In this document: piece after piece, positions 1-6,233 of the stretch
Layout of the letters: every line of letters starts with the position of its first letter
Numbering within the stretch: the stretch's first letter is position 1
NCBI GenBank assembly: GCA_014380965.1
Contig: JACMIV010000362.1
Span: 1-6,354, forward strand
Length of the DNA: 6,354 bases
DNA from: Rhizobiaceae bacterium
GTDB lineage: Bacteria > Pseudomonadota > Alphaproteobacteria > Rhizobiales > Rhizobiaceae
Direction of reading: 5' to 3'
The notes under the pieces: generated by a model
What the model was told of the DNA's origin: nothing
The model's input: the letters and a program-made list of their open reading frames with translations, nothing else
The model's database searches: none
Made by a program: the position numbers and the translations under genes

Positions 1-829
1 GGAGACGGTCGCCGTCACCGGCAAGGCGCGCTCCGCCATCCGCCGCGCGACGCGGCTCGCGATCCGGCGGCAATATGCCGGGCTCGGACAGCAGATGCTC
101 TCGCGCTCCTTCCAGCGCTCGGGCAAGACCTTCACGCGCGACGGGCTGAAGCCCTATATCGCCAAGTTCGGACACAAGGACGTCGACGACGCGATGGCCG
201 CCGTCGGCCGCGGCGAGTTGGCGGCAGCGGAAGTCCTGAAGGCCGTCCACCCGGATTTCCAGGACTCGCGCGTCACCAAGCCGACCCCGAGGAGCGAGGA
301 GGACGGCTGGTTCAACCTTCGCACCGGCGCCGGCATGATGTTCCGCATCCCCTCGATCGCCGAGGCCGAAAAGCGCGGCCTCGCGATCCCGATCCGCGGC
401 GCCGGCATCGACACTCCCGTCACCTTCGGGCCGGACGGTGCCGTGCCCGGCGACCGCATCGTCGGCATCCTAGAGCCCGGCCGCGGCATCACCATCTACC
501 CGATCCAGGCCGATCAGCTCATGGCCTTCGACGACGAGCCGGATCGCTGGGTGGACGTACGCTGGGACATCGACGCGGAGATGAACGCGCGCTTTCCCGC
601 CCGCGTCCAGGTCGCCGTCTCGAACGAGCCGGGAACGCTCGCCGAGGTCGCCGAGACGATCGCGGCCAACGATGCCAACATCCACAGCCTCCAGACCGTG
701 ACGACCGCCCCGGACATCACGACCATGGTCATCGACCTCGAAGTCTGGGACCTCCAGCATCTGACTCGCACGCTGAACCAGCTCCGCGCGAAGACCTGCG
801 TCTCGGAGGCGGTGCGGATGAACGGGTGA
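1..829 (+). CDS. rsh: RelA/SpoT-family bifunctional (p)ppGpp synthetase/hydrolase, C-terminal part (5' end outside window)
   Basis: The product makes and degrades the alarmone (p)ppGpp in the cytoplasm; this window holds only its regulatory C-terminal region, 275 residues read from base 2. The frame is open from the left edge, so ATG 95 is an internal methionine, not the start. In order one sees the conserved TGKARSAIRRATR segment (bases 17-55), a helical linker, a region matching the zinc-finger/CC domain (about 413-562, with VPGDRIVGI and GRGITIYPI), and a C-terminal ACT domain (about 596-826, with VAVSNEPGTLAEVAETIA and NIHSLQT). The synthetase, hydrolase and TGS domains must lie upstream. 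The cysteines that bind zinc in E. coli RelA/SpoT are absent: PDGAVPGD stands where CCxPxPGD is expected. I recall rhizobial Rsh proteins looking like this, so it is probably lineage-typical rather than damage. The family assignment is secure; the symbol rsh follows alphaproteobacterial usage, where one bifunctional enzyme is normal. Confidence 0.93.
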   Translation, partial: ETVAVTGKARSAIRRATRLAIRRQYAGLGQQMLSRSFQRSGKTFTRDGLKPYIAKFGHKDVDDAMAAVGRGELAAAEVLKAVHPDFQDSRVTKPTPRSEEDGWFNLRTGAGMMFRIPSIAEAEKRGLAIPIRGAGIDTPVTFGPDGAVPGDRIVGILEPGRGITIYPIQADQLMAFDDEPDRWVDVRWDIDAEMNARFPARVQVAVSNEPGTLAEVAETIAANDANIHSLQTVTTAPDITTMVIDLEVWDLQHLTRTLNQLRAKTCVSEAVRMNG

Positions 830-856
830 GGCGGGCGTTCTCGCCGACCCGGCGGC

Positions 857-1672
857 CTATCGCGCTGCGTCTGCAATGGACGGCAACTCCTTGAGGAAAG
901 CGTCGCGGGCGCGCAAGCCAGGCGTTCCCGCTTCCTTGCGCTCGTCCTGGATCAGCCGGGCAAAGAGAAGCGTGCGATCGGCCCTCTTCGCCCAGCCGAC
1001 ATACCAGCCATAGCCGCGTTCGTAGTCGAAGGTCCCGTCAGGATGTCTCGGAAAGGCTGCGCCGGTCTTGCCCTGCACCGTCCAGCCATCGGACACGGGA
1101 ACGGCTTCCAAGATCGTTTCGGTCGCCTCGAAGGCGCGCGGCGAAACGGGCAGCGTCCGGTTGACGAATTTACCGAGGAAGGCGACCTGCTCGCGGGGCG
1201 AGATTTTCAGCGAGGAGATGATCCAGGCACGGTCGAGTCCGTTGTCCTTGCCGGGATCGCCCGACAGATCGGCATTGCCGTAGCCGAAGGATGCCGCGTA
1301 GCGTTCCAGCCGTTCCACGCCGAGGGCATGCGTCATCTGCTGGGAGTACCAGACGACCGAATACTTCATCCATCGCATCGGATCGGTCGGCTGCGTCCAG
1401 TTCTCGCCGCCCCAGTCGACATAGCCCTCCTTGTAGGGAAGCCTCGGGGCGGTCGCGTCGGTCAGATAGCCGGAGTCGAAACCCATGAGGGCGAGAGCGA
1501 GCTTGAAGGTCGAGGCCGGCGTGACCTGCGTGACGCAGTCGCCGTCCTCGGACAGGATCTCCCCGTCGGCGGCATCCGCGACGATCGTGCAGATCACGCG
1601 GGCTTCGGCATTCTGTGGGGTTGCTGCCGCGAGGACAGCGAACGAGGCGAGGACGAAAAGGCACGATCTCAT
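857..1672 (-). CDS. Class D (OXA-type) beta-lactamase, periplasmic
   Basis: This is a serine hydrolase of beta-lactam antibiotics, 271 residues from the chosen start and close to the usual OXA length. All class D motifs are present: active-site STFK (S54, K57, the lysine normally carboxylated), SVV (S105-V107), YGN (Y131-N133), W150 at the position that packs on the carboxylated lysine, and KTG (K202-G204). The start at 1672 gives a signal peptide with basic MR, a hydrophobic stretch and a likely cut after AEA near residue 24, preceded by a GGAG-like site; an upstream ATG at 1732 would add 20 residues that spoil this. C28 and C46 could form a disulfide, as I recall for the OXA-9/OXA-12-like branch. 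The gene points towards rsh and ends 27 bases from it, diverging from pyrE. No regulator, integron or insertion sequence is adjacent, which suggests a resident chromosomal gene. Substrate spectrum and expression cannot be read from the sequence. Confidence 0.93.
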   Translation of the reverse strand: MRSCLFVLASFAVLAAATPQNAEARVICTIVADAADGEILSEDGDCVTQVTPASTFKLALALMGFDSGYLTDATAPRLPYKEGYVDWGGENWTQPTDPMRWMKYSVVWYSQQMTHALGVERLERYAASFGYGNADLSGDPGKDNGLDRAWIISSLKISPREQVAFLGKFVNRTLPVSPRAFEATETILEAVPVSDGWTVQGKTGAAFPRHPDGTFDYERGYGWYVGWAKRADRTLLFARLIQDERKEAGTPGLRARDAFLKELPSIADAAR

Positions 1673-1769
1673 AGGATGCGGAACTCCGCTCGGGCAAACA
1701 CACGGGAACGACACGCCGCCCATAAGCGGCACCTCGGTTAAGGGACTGTGAAAGCGGTCTGTCCTCCTC

Positions 1770-1833
1770 GCGACGCCGAGCCACCGCCATGAACCGGCGA
1801 CGCCGCTCTGGACGGGCGTGGAGCGACGCCGCT
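1770..1833. repeat. Three short direct repeats in the bla/pyrE divergent spacer
   Basis: The 9-mer GCGACGCCG occurs at 1770-1778, 1797-1805 and 1823-1831. The last two copies extend to the 11-mer GCGACGCCGCT (1797-1807 and 1823-1833). Start-to-start spacings are 27 and 26 bases. They lie between the beta-lactamase start (1672) and the pyrE start (1878), where promoters for both genes must be. The rest of this 205-base spacer shows no clear -35/-10 pair, RNA gene or ORF that I can support. The repeats could be operator sites or chance in GC-rich DNA. Confidence 0.35.
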
Positions 1834-1866
1834 AGAGCAGTGGAGGATTCGCACCGCCCGCCATGC

Positions 1867-1871
1867 AAGGA
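1867..1871 (+). promoter_or_regulatory. Ribosome binding site deciding the pyrE start
   Basis: AAGGA lies 6 bases before ATG 1878. It falls downstream of the alternative ATG at 1863, which has no purine-rich site in front of it, so 1878 is the better start. Confidence 0.75.
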
Positions 1872-1877
1872 CCTCCC

Positions 1878-2456
1878 ATGCAAACCTCAGACGTCCTCGA
1901 CATCTTCCGCAAGGCAGGCGCCTATCTCGAGGGTCACTTTATCCTGACCTCGGGCCTGCGCAGCCCGGTCTTCCTGCAGAAGGCGCGCGTCTTCATGCAT
2001 GCGGACCTGACGGAGACGCTCTGCAGGGCGATGGCGGCGCGGATCGAGGCGGAGGTCGAGGGGAGGATCGACTTCGTCGTCGGGCCGGCGGTCGGCGGGC
2101 TGATCCCCGCCTACGAGACGTCCCGGCATCTGAAGGTGCCCGCGATCTGGGTGGAGCGCGAGAACGGCGTCTTCAGGCTCCGCCGCTTCGAGATCGAGCC
2201 CGGCGCGCGCGTCGTCATCGTCGAGGACATCGTCACGACGGGCCTCTCGATCCGCGAGACGGTGGCGTGCATGCGTGCGCTCGGGGCCGAAGTGGTGGCG
2301 GCCGCCTGCATCATCGACCGCTCGGCGGGGAAGGCGGATGTCGGCGTGCCTCTGATCGCGCTCGCCGAATACGAGGTGCCGGCCTATCCGGCGGACGCCC
2401 TGCCGCCCGAACTTGCCGCAATTGCGCCCATCAAGCCGGGTAGCCGCTCGCTTTGA
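1878..2456 (+). CDS. pyrE: Orotate phosphoribosyltransferase
   Basis: The enzyme joins orotate to PRPP to give orotidine 5'-phosphate in the fifth step of pyrimidine synthesis, in the cytoplasm. The protein has 192 residues. The PRPP-binding signature [13 protein letters not shown] is at residues 112-124, and the core segments [14 protein letters not shown] (17-30) and [15 protein letters not shown] (66-80) are clear. The sequence follows the Thermus/alphaproteobacterial branch of PyrE: the loop reads [12 protein letters not shown] (92-103) and lacks the lysine/histidine-rich RKEAKDHGEGG type of loop of E. coli PyrE. A glycine I expect after the double arginine (RRGF) is absent; it reads RRFEIEPG. 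The start at 1878 rests on a well-placed AAGGA site; 1863 would add five residues. It diverges from the beta-lactamase gene and is followed by a 162-base gap with a hairpin, so it may be its own transcription unit. Confidence 0.95.
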   Translation: MQTSDVLDIFRKAGAYLEGHFILTSGLRSPVFLQKARVFMHADLTETLCRAMAARIEAEVEGRIDFVVGPAVGGLIPAYETSRHLKVPAIWVERENGVFRLRRFEIEPGARVVIVEDIVTTGLSIRETVACMRALGAEVVAAACIIDRSAGKADVGVPLIALAEYEVPAYPADALPPELAAIAPIKPGSRSL

Positions 2457-2474
2457 CGGACGGGTGCCGCCCGG

Positions 2475-2493
2475 CGGCGCGGAAATCGCGCCG
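2475..2493 (+). terminator. GC-rich hairpin after pyrE, possible transcription terminator
   Basis: CGGCGCG (2475-2481) and CGCGCCG (2487-2493) form a perfect 7-bp stem around the loop GAAAT, starting 18 bases after the pyrE stop. No run of T follows (the next bases are GACCTTGCGATT), so it is not a textbook intrinsic terminator. It could be a weak terminator or protect the pyrE mRNA end. The rest of the 2457-2618 gap shows nothing else I can support. Confidence 0.35.
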
Positions 2494-2608
2494 GACCTTG
2501 CGATTGGACGTCCGCAGCCGCAGATGAGATGTCTGGCCAGGCGCTTGCGTGTTGGTCGCCAAGATACCGGCTCCTCTTCCGGAGACCATTCCCGTCCGAA
2601 AAACCCAG

Positions 2609-2613
2609 AAGGA
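2609..2613 (+). promoter_or_regulatory. Ribosome binding site deciding the DUF2062 gene start
   Basis: AAGGA is 5 bases before ATG 2619. The earlier in-frame ATG at 2529 has no such site, and the 30 residues it would add have no recognisable domain. Confidence 0.7.
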
Positions 2614-2618
2614 TCGCC

Positions 2619-3236
2619 ATGCTGTTTCGCCGCCGCCAGAAGCCGACCGTCTGGGGGCGCCTGCGAACCGTCTTCTGGCCAAGCCGCTCCTGGCAGCGCT
2701 CGCTCCTCTACTTCAAGAAGCGCGTGCTCCGCCTGCACGCGACCCCGCATGCCATCGCCGCAGGCTTTGCGGCCGGCGTCTTCGCTTCGTTCACGCCATT
2801 CGTCGGCTTTCACTTCCTCCTCGCCTTCGCAATTTCCTATCTCATCGCCGGCAACATGGCGTCGGCCGTCCTCGGGTGCATGGTCGGCAACCCGCTGACC
2901 TTCCCTGCCATCTGGGCGGCAACCTACGAGGTCGGGCGCGCAATGCTGCATTCGGAGGCAATCGACGGACAAGCACCTACCGGGCTCGCCCATGCCCTGA
3001 TGCACATGGAATTGTCCGCGATCTGGACGCCGATCCTGAAACCCATGCTGGTCGGCTCGCTTCCGCTCGGCATCCCAGCCGCGATCGTTGGCTATGCCGT
3101 CGTATTCGCCGCTGCGAGGAGCTTCCAGCACCGCCGCACCGAGACCTTGCGGCAGACGGCGGAGCGCCGTGCCGCGACGGCGGGAAGACATGGCGCGGGC
3201 GAAAGCTCGGCTCTTGAAATCGGAAAGTCTTCGTGA
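2619..3236 (+). CDS. DUF2062 family inner-membrane protein of unknown function
   Basis: The protein has 205 residues from the chosen start and matches the DUF2062 pattern: a basic amphipathic N-terminus (MLFRRRQKP, with further Arg/Lys to about residue 40), then [21 protein letters not shown] (about 41-61) leading into hydrophobic segments at about 45-60, 62-87 and 140-168, with the conserved GNPLTFP (90-96). The C-terminal 35 residues are hydrophilic, rich in Arg, Ala and Gly, and probably cytoplasmic. No catalytic motif is visible, and I know of no established function for the family. The last four bases overlap the acpS start (GTGA), so it is probably co-transcribed and translationally coupled with acpS. 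This adjacency is common in rhizobial genomes as I recall them and may hint at an envelope or lipid-related role; that is inference. Confidence 0.85.
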   Translation: MLFRRRQKPTVWGRLRTVFWPSRSWQRSLLYFKKRVLRLHATPHAIAAGFAAGVFASFTPFVGFHFLLAFAISYLIAGNMASAVLGCMVGNPLTFPAIWAATYEVGRAMLHSEAIDGQAPTGLAHALMHMELSAIWTPILKPMLVGSLPLGIPAAIVGYAVVFAAARSFQHRRTETLRQTAERRAATAGRHGAGESSALEIGKSS

Positions 3237-3637
3237 TCCTCGGCATCGGCAGCGATCTCATCGACATCCGCCGGATCGAAGCGACGCTGGAGCGCCACGG
3301 CACGCGCTTCACGAGCCGCATCTTCACCGAGATCGAACAGCGAAAGTCCGAGGGGCGAAAGCTGCGCGCGGCCTCCTACGCAAAGCGCTTTGCGGCGAAG
3401 GAGGCTTGCGCCAAGGCGCTGGGCACCGGCCTTGCGCGCGGCGTGTTCTGGCGCGACATGGGCGTCGTCAACCTTCCCGGCGGCGCCCCGACGATGCTTC
3501 TGACGGGCGGCGCGCTGCAGCGGCTGAACGCGCTCGTGCCGCCGGGACATGTGGCGCGCATCCATCTCACCATCACCGACGACCATCCTCTGGCCCAGGC
3601 CTTCGTCGTCATCGAGGCAGTTCCCGAGCGGGCGTGA
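3233..3637 (+). CDS. acpS: Holo-[acyl-carrier-protein] synthase
   Basis: The enzyme transfers the 4'-phosphopantetheine arm of coenzyme A to a serine of acyl carrier protein, switching it on for fatty acid and lipid synthesis in the cytoplasm. It has 134 residues, within the family's 120-140 range. The N-terminal motif [15 protein letters not shown] carries the metal-binding Asp (D8), and [18 protein letters not shown] (48-65) carries the second metal ligand (E56), the two hallmarks of AcpS. The start is GTG at 3233, read from a 4-base GTGA overlap with the stop of the DUF2062 gene, with GGAAAG at 3222-3227 as a probable ribosome site; this arrangement suggests coupled translation. A 168-base gap separates it from lepB. 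Confidence 0.96.
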   Translation: MILGIGSDLIDIRRIEATLERHGTRFTSRIFTEIEQRKSEGRKLRAASYAKRFAAKEACAKALGTGLARGVFWRDMGVVNLPGGAPTMLLTGGALQRLNALVPPGHVARIHLTITDDHPLAQAFVVIEAVPERA

Positions 3638-3663
3638 CGGCATCGCGCCGTTCCGTCACAGAC

Positions 3664-3678
3664 TTGCCGAAGCGGCAA
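3664..3678. other. Small perfect hairpin/palindrome in the acpS-lepB gap
   Basis: TTGCCG (3664-3669) and CGGCAA (3673-3678) pair perfectly around AAG, followed by AATT. Further on, ATGTTACAT (3751-3759) is a 9-base palindrome with a central T. Either could be an operator or a weak terminator, but both are short enough to be chance. I see no convincing -35/-10 pair in 3638-3805, although the gap is long enough to hold a promoter for lepB-rnc-era. Confidence 0.25.
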
Positions 3679-3794
3679 AATTCAGCAATGGAGAGCCCGC
3701 TGCGAATGCACCGCAATGTGAGGGGGCGTCGGTTTCCGCCGGCGGCCGCGATGTTACATGGCGCCTGCATCCAAATCCGCATCTTTGTCACATG

Positions 3795-3799
3795 AAGGA
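3795..3799 (+). promoter_or_regulatory. Ribosome binding site deciding the lepB start
   Basis: AAGGA lies 6 bases before ATG 3806. The alternative ATG at 3758 lacks such a site and would add 16 residues with no counterpart I know in the family. Confidence 0.75.
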
Positions 3800-3805
3800 C
3801 TGGGC

Positions 3806-4555
3806 ATGGTCGATCGGGCCGAAGCAAAAGCATCCGGCGGTTTCGGCGAAACGGTCAAGGTCATCGTGCAGGCGCTGTTCCTAGCGCTCGTCATCCGCAC
3901 GCTGCTGTTCCAGCCCTTCTCGATCCCGTCGGGATCGATGATGCCGACGCTCGTCGAGGGCGACTATCTCTTCGTCTCGAAATGGAGCTACGGCTACAGC
4001 AAGTACTCGCTGCCCTCGCTCCAGCCTTATGTCGGTTATCTCCCGGTCGACGGCCGGGTGATGGCTTTTGTACCCGAGCGCGGCGACGTCGTCGTCTTCC
4101 GCAAGCCGCGCGAGGAGGAGGTCGACTACATCAAGCGTCTCGTCGGCATGCCCGGAGATCGCATCCGCATCGAGAACGGCATCCTCTTCATCAACGAGGT
4201 CGCGGTGCCGCGCGAGGCCGCGGCGGAGTACGTTTCGGAAGATGGGACGCGCGTGCCGCAGTTCCGCGAGACGCTGCCGAACGGCGTCAGCTACCTGACG
4301 CTCGACCTCAACCCGAACTCCACGGGCGACAACACGCGCGAGTTCGTCGTGCCGGCCGGCCACTACTTCATGATGGGCGACAACCGCGACAACTCGCTGG
4401 ATAGCCGCTTCGACGTCGGCTACGTCCCGGCCGAGAACCTCGTCGGCAAGGCGCAGGTGATCTTCTTCTCGATCGGCGGCGGCGAGTCGCCGCTGAAGCT
4501 CTGGACGTGGCCGGCCGAGCTTCGTCCGGACCGCATCTTCACATGGCTAAGCTGA
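3806..4555 (+). CDS. lepB: Signal peptidase I
   Basis: This membrane-bound serine protease cuts signal peptides from exported proteins at the periplasmic face of the inner membrane. The protein has 249 residues with one N-terminal membrane segment (about 17-35). The catalytic serine is S44 in PSGSMMPTL and the general-base lysine is K110 in YIKRLVGMPGDRI. The conserved box GDNRDNSLDSRFDVGYVP near the C-terminus completes the family signature. Between the serine and lysine boxes is a stretch around residues 60-90 (WSYGYSKYSLP and after) of the kind seen in alphaproteobacterial LepB. The single membrane anchor differs from the two of E. coli LepB but is normal here. The gene runs into rnc with a 13-base overlap, forming the widespread lepB-rnc-era cluster. 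A plausible client in this window is the beta-lactamase, whose signal peptide fits a type I cut site. Confidence 0.97.
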   Translation: MVDRAEAKASGGFGETVKVIVQALFLALVIRTLLFQPFSIPSGSMMPTLVEGDYLFVSKWSYGYSKYSLPSLQPYVGYLPVDGRVMAFVPERGDVVVFRKPREEEVDYIKRLVGMPGDRIRIENGILFINEVAVPREAAAEYVSEDGTRVPQFRETLPNGVSYLTLDLNPNSTGDNTREFVVPAGHYFMMGDNRDNSLDSRFDVGYVPAENLVGKAQVIFFSIGGGESPLKLWTWPAELRPDRIFTWLS

Positions 4556-5259
4556 AGGCGAAGCCGGCGCTCGACGAGCTGGAGCGCCGCATCGGGCTCA
4601 TCGTATCCGACCGGGCGCGTCTCGAACGGGCGCTGACGCATTCGAGCTTGCGCGGCGGCCAAGCGGCACATGCGGGATCGAGCTACGAGCGGCTGGAGTT
4701 CCTCGGCGACCGCGTGCTCGGCCTCGTGATCGCCGAAAAGCTGTTCGAGATGTTTCCGAACGCCAGCGAGGGCGAGATGTCCCTGCGCCTGAACACGCTC
4801 GTCAGCGCCGAGGCCTGCGCCGAGATTGCCGACGATATCGGTCTTGGCGAATTCATCCGCCATGGCGGAGACGTGAAGAAGGTGAAAGGCGAGCAGACGC
4901 GCAACATCCGCGCCGACGTCGTCGAATCGCTGATCGCTGCGATCTACCTCGGCAACGGGCTTGATGCGGCGCGCGATTTCATCCACCGCTTCTGGGGCGG
5001 CAAGCTCGGTGGCGCGGCGACGGTGCGGCGCGATCCGAAGACCGCGCTGCAGGAATGGGTTCATACCCGGACGACGACCGTGCCGCGCTACGAGACGGTG
5101 ACGCGAACCGGGCCGGATCACGATCCGGTCTTCACCGTGCGCGCCGTGATCGAGAACGTCGAGCCGGCCGAAGGCACGGGGCGCTCCAAGCGCCTCGCCG
5201 AACAGGAGGCCGCGGCCGCGATCCTCCTGCGCGAAGGCATCTGGAAGGACGAGAATTGA
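4543..5259 (+). CDS. rnc: Ribonuclease III
   Basis: This enzyme cuts double-stranded RNA, including rRNA precursors and sense/antisense duplexes, as a dimer in the cytoplasm. The 238 residues hold an N-terminal RNase III domain (about 10-152) with the signature YERLEFLGDRVLG: E49, E52 and D56 match E. coli E38, E41 and D45. The second acidic pair, D125 and E128 in ADVVESLIAAIY, matches D114 and E117. A dsRNA-binding domain follows (about 164-233), with ALQEWVH and the RNA-contacting GTGRSKRLAEQ (211-221). All catalytic residues are intact. The start ATG 4543 lies inside the end of lepB, 13 bases overlapping; a GTG at 4507 would add 12 residues and cannot be excluded, as no strong ribosome site marks either. 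The gene ends in a 4-base overlap with era. Confidence 0.96.
   Translation: MAKLKAKPALDELERRIGLIVSDRARLERALTHSSLRGGQAAHAGSSYERLEFLGDRVLGLVIAEKLFEMFPNASEGEMSLRLNTLVSAEACAEIADDIGLGEFIRHGGDVKKVKGEQTRNIRADVVESLIAAIYLGNGLDAARDFIHRFWGGKLGGAATVRRDPKTALQEWVHTRTTTVPRYETVTRTGPDHDPVFTVRAVIENVEPAEGTGRSKRLAEQEAAAAILLREGIWKDEN
5245..5249 (+). promoter_or_regulatory. Ribosome binding site supporting a TTG start for era
   Basis: AAGGA, within GGAAGGA, sits 6 bases before TTG 5256, at the very end of rnc. It is the best-placed ribosome site in front of the GTPase domain of era, and no ATG lies in frame between it and that domain. Confidence 0.8.
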
Positions 5260-6233
5260 CCGAGGACGACAAGACCGCTTCCGACGAGGACAGGGCTCAG
5301 ACGCCGGCCGAGGCCGCCACGGCCGCGGGCGCAGCGGCGGGCACGCGCTCGGGTTTCGTCTCGCTGCTCGGCGCGCCGAATGCCGGCAAGTCGACCCTCG
5401 TCAATCAGCTCGTCGGCACCAAGGTCTCGATCGTCACGCACAAGGTGCAGACGACGCGGGCGCTGGTGCGCGGCATCGCCATCGAGGACAGGACGCAGAT
5501 CGTCTTCGTCGACACGCCGGGCGTCTTCGAGCCGAAGCGGCGGCTCGACCGCGCGATGGTGAAGACCGCCTGGAGCGGCGCGCGCGACGCCGACGTCGTG
5601 CTCGCGATCATCGACGCGGAGCGGGGACTGTCCGAGGATGTCGAGGCGATCCTCGACCGGCTGAAGACATCCCAGCTTCCGGTCGTGCTCCTCCTCAACA
5701 AGGTCGACCGCATCCAGCGCGACCGGCTGCTCGGCCTCACCAAGGACATCACCGAGCGCGGCATCGCCTTCGAGAAGGTTTTCATGATCTCGGCCCTCAA
5801 CGGGTCCGGCTGCGCCGACCTCATGGCCTGGCTCGCCGGGCGCCTGCCGCCGGGGCCCTGGTACTATCCGGAGGACCAGATCACCGATCTCCCGATCCGC
5901 CAGCTCGCCGCCGAGATCACGCGCGAAAAGCTCTTCCTCAGGCTTCACCAGGAGCTTCCCTACGCCTCGCACGTCGAGACCGAGCTCTGGCAAAAGCGCG
6001 ACGACGGCTCGATCCGCATCGAGCAGACCATCTTCGTCGAGCGCGAGAGCCAGAAAAAGATCGTTATCGGCCACAAGGGCGAGACCATCAAGGCCATCGG
6101 CCAGGCCGCACGCCGCGAGATCATGGAAGCGGCGGAAGAGACCGTTCACCTCTTCCTGTTCGTCAAGGTCCGCGAGAACTGGGGCGACGACCCCGAGCGC
6201 TACCGCGAGATGGGGCTCGATTTCTCGAGCTGA
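5256..6233 (+). CDS. era: GTPase Era, 16S rRNA-binding 30S assembly factor
   Basis: Era is an essential GTPase that binds the 3' end of 16S rRNA during 30S subunit maturation, at ribosomes and the inner membrane. From TTG 5256 the protein has 325 residues, somewhat longer than the usual 300. Residues 1-32 are an Ala-, Asp- and Glu-rich extension. The GTPase motifs follow: G1 GAPNAGKS (39-46), G2 around QTTRALVRG (65-73), G3 DTPG (86-89), G4 NKVD (148-151) and G5 SAL (179-181). The C-terminal KH domain shows RLHQELPY (229-236) and VIGHKGETIKAIG (from 270). The start is TTG in a TTGA overlap with the rnc stop, backed by an AAGGA site 6 bases upstream; the first in-frame ATG lies after G3 and cannot be the start. 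Coupling with rnc is likely. The 3' end overlaps a minus-strand gene by 34 bases. Confidence 0.96.
   Translation: MTEDDKTASDEDRAQTPAEAATAAGAAAGTRSGFVSLLGAPNAGKSTLVNQLVGTKVSIVTHKVQTTRALVRGIAIEDRTQIVFVDTPGVFEPKRRLDRAMVKTAWSGARDADVVLAIIDAERGLSEDVEAILDRLKTSQLPVVLLLNKVDRIQRDRLLGLTKDITERGIAFEKVFMISALNGSGCADLMAWLAGRLPPGPWYYPEDQITDLPIRQLAAEITREKLFLRLHQELPYASHVETELWQKRDDGSIRIEQTIFVERESQKKIVIGHKGETIKAIGQAARREIMEAAEETVHLFLFVKVRENWGDDPERYREMGLDFSS

Noticed and set aside
830..856. Possible bidirectional terminator between rsh and the beta-lactamase gene
   Set aside because: Only 4-base GC arms pair in this short gap and there is no T-tract in either direction.
1673..1732. Extending the beta-lactamase to the ATG at 1732
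   Set aside because: It would place 20 extra residues before a proper signal peptide; the start at 1672 gives a normal export signal and the usual OXA length.
1043..1741. Plus-strand open frame opposite the beta-lactamase gene
   Set aside because: The minus strand carries all class D motifs in order; the plus-strand translation is low-complexity and without motifs.
1887..3191. Long minus-strand open frame opposite pyrE and the DUF2062 gene
   Set aside because: It spans two well-supported plus-strand genes and the gap between them, is dominated by Arg, Asp and Gly without any domain, and is expected by chance opposite GC-rich codons.
5055..5255. Extending era upstream to the ATG at 5055
   Set aside because: The added 67 residues overlap the RNase III dsRNA-binding domain out of frame, are Arg/Gly-rich and unlike any Era N-terminus; the ribosome site points to TTG 5256.
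5118..6149. Long minus-strand open frame opposite era
   Set aside because: It is the mirror of era codon bias, with no recognisable domain, and the plus-strand Era motifs are complete.
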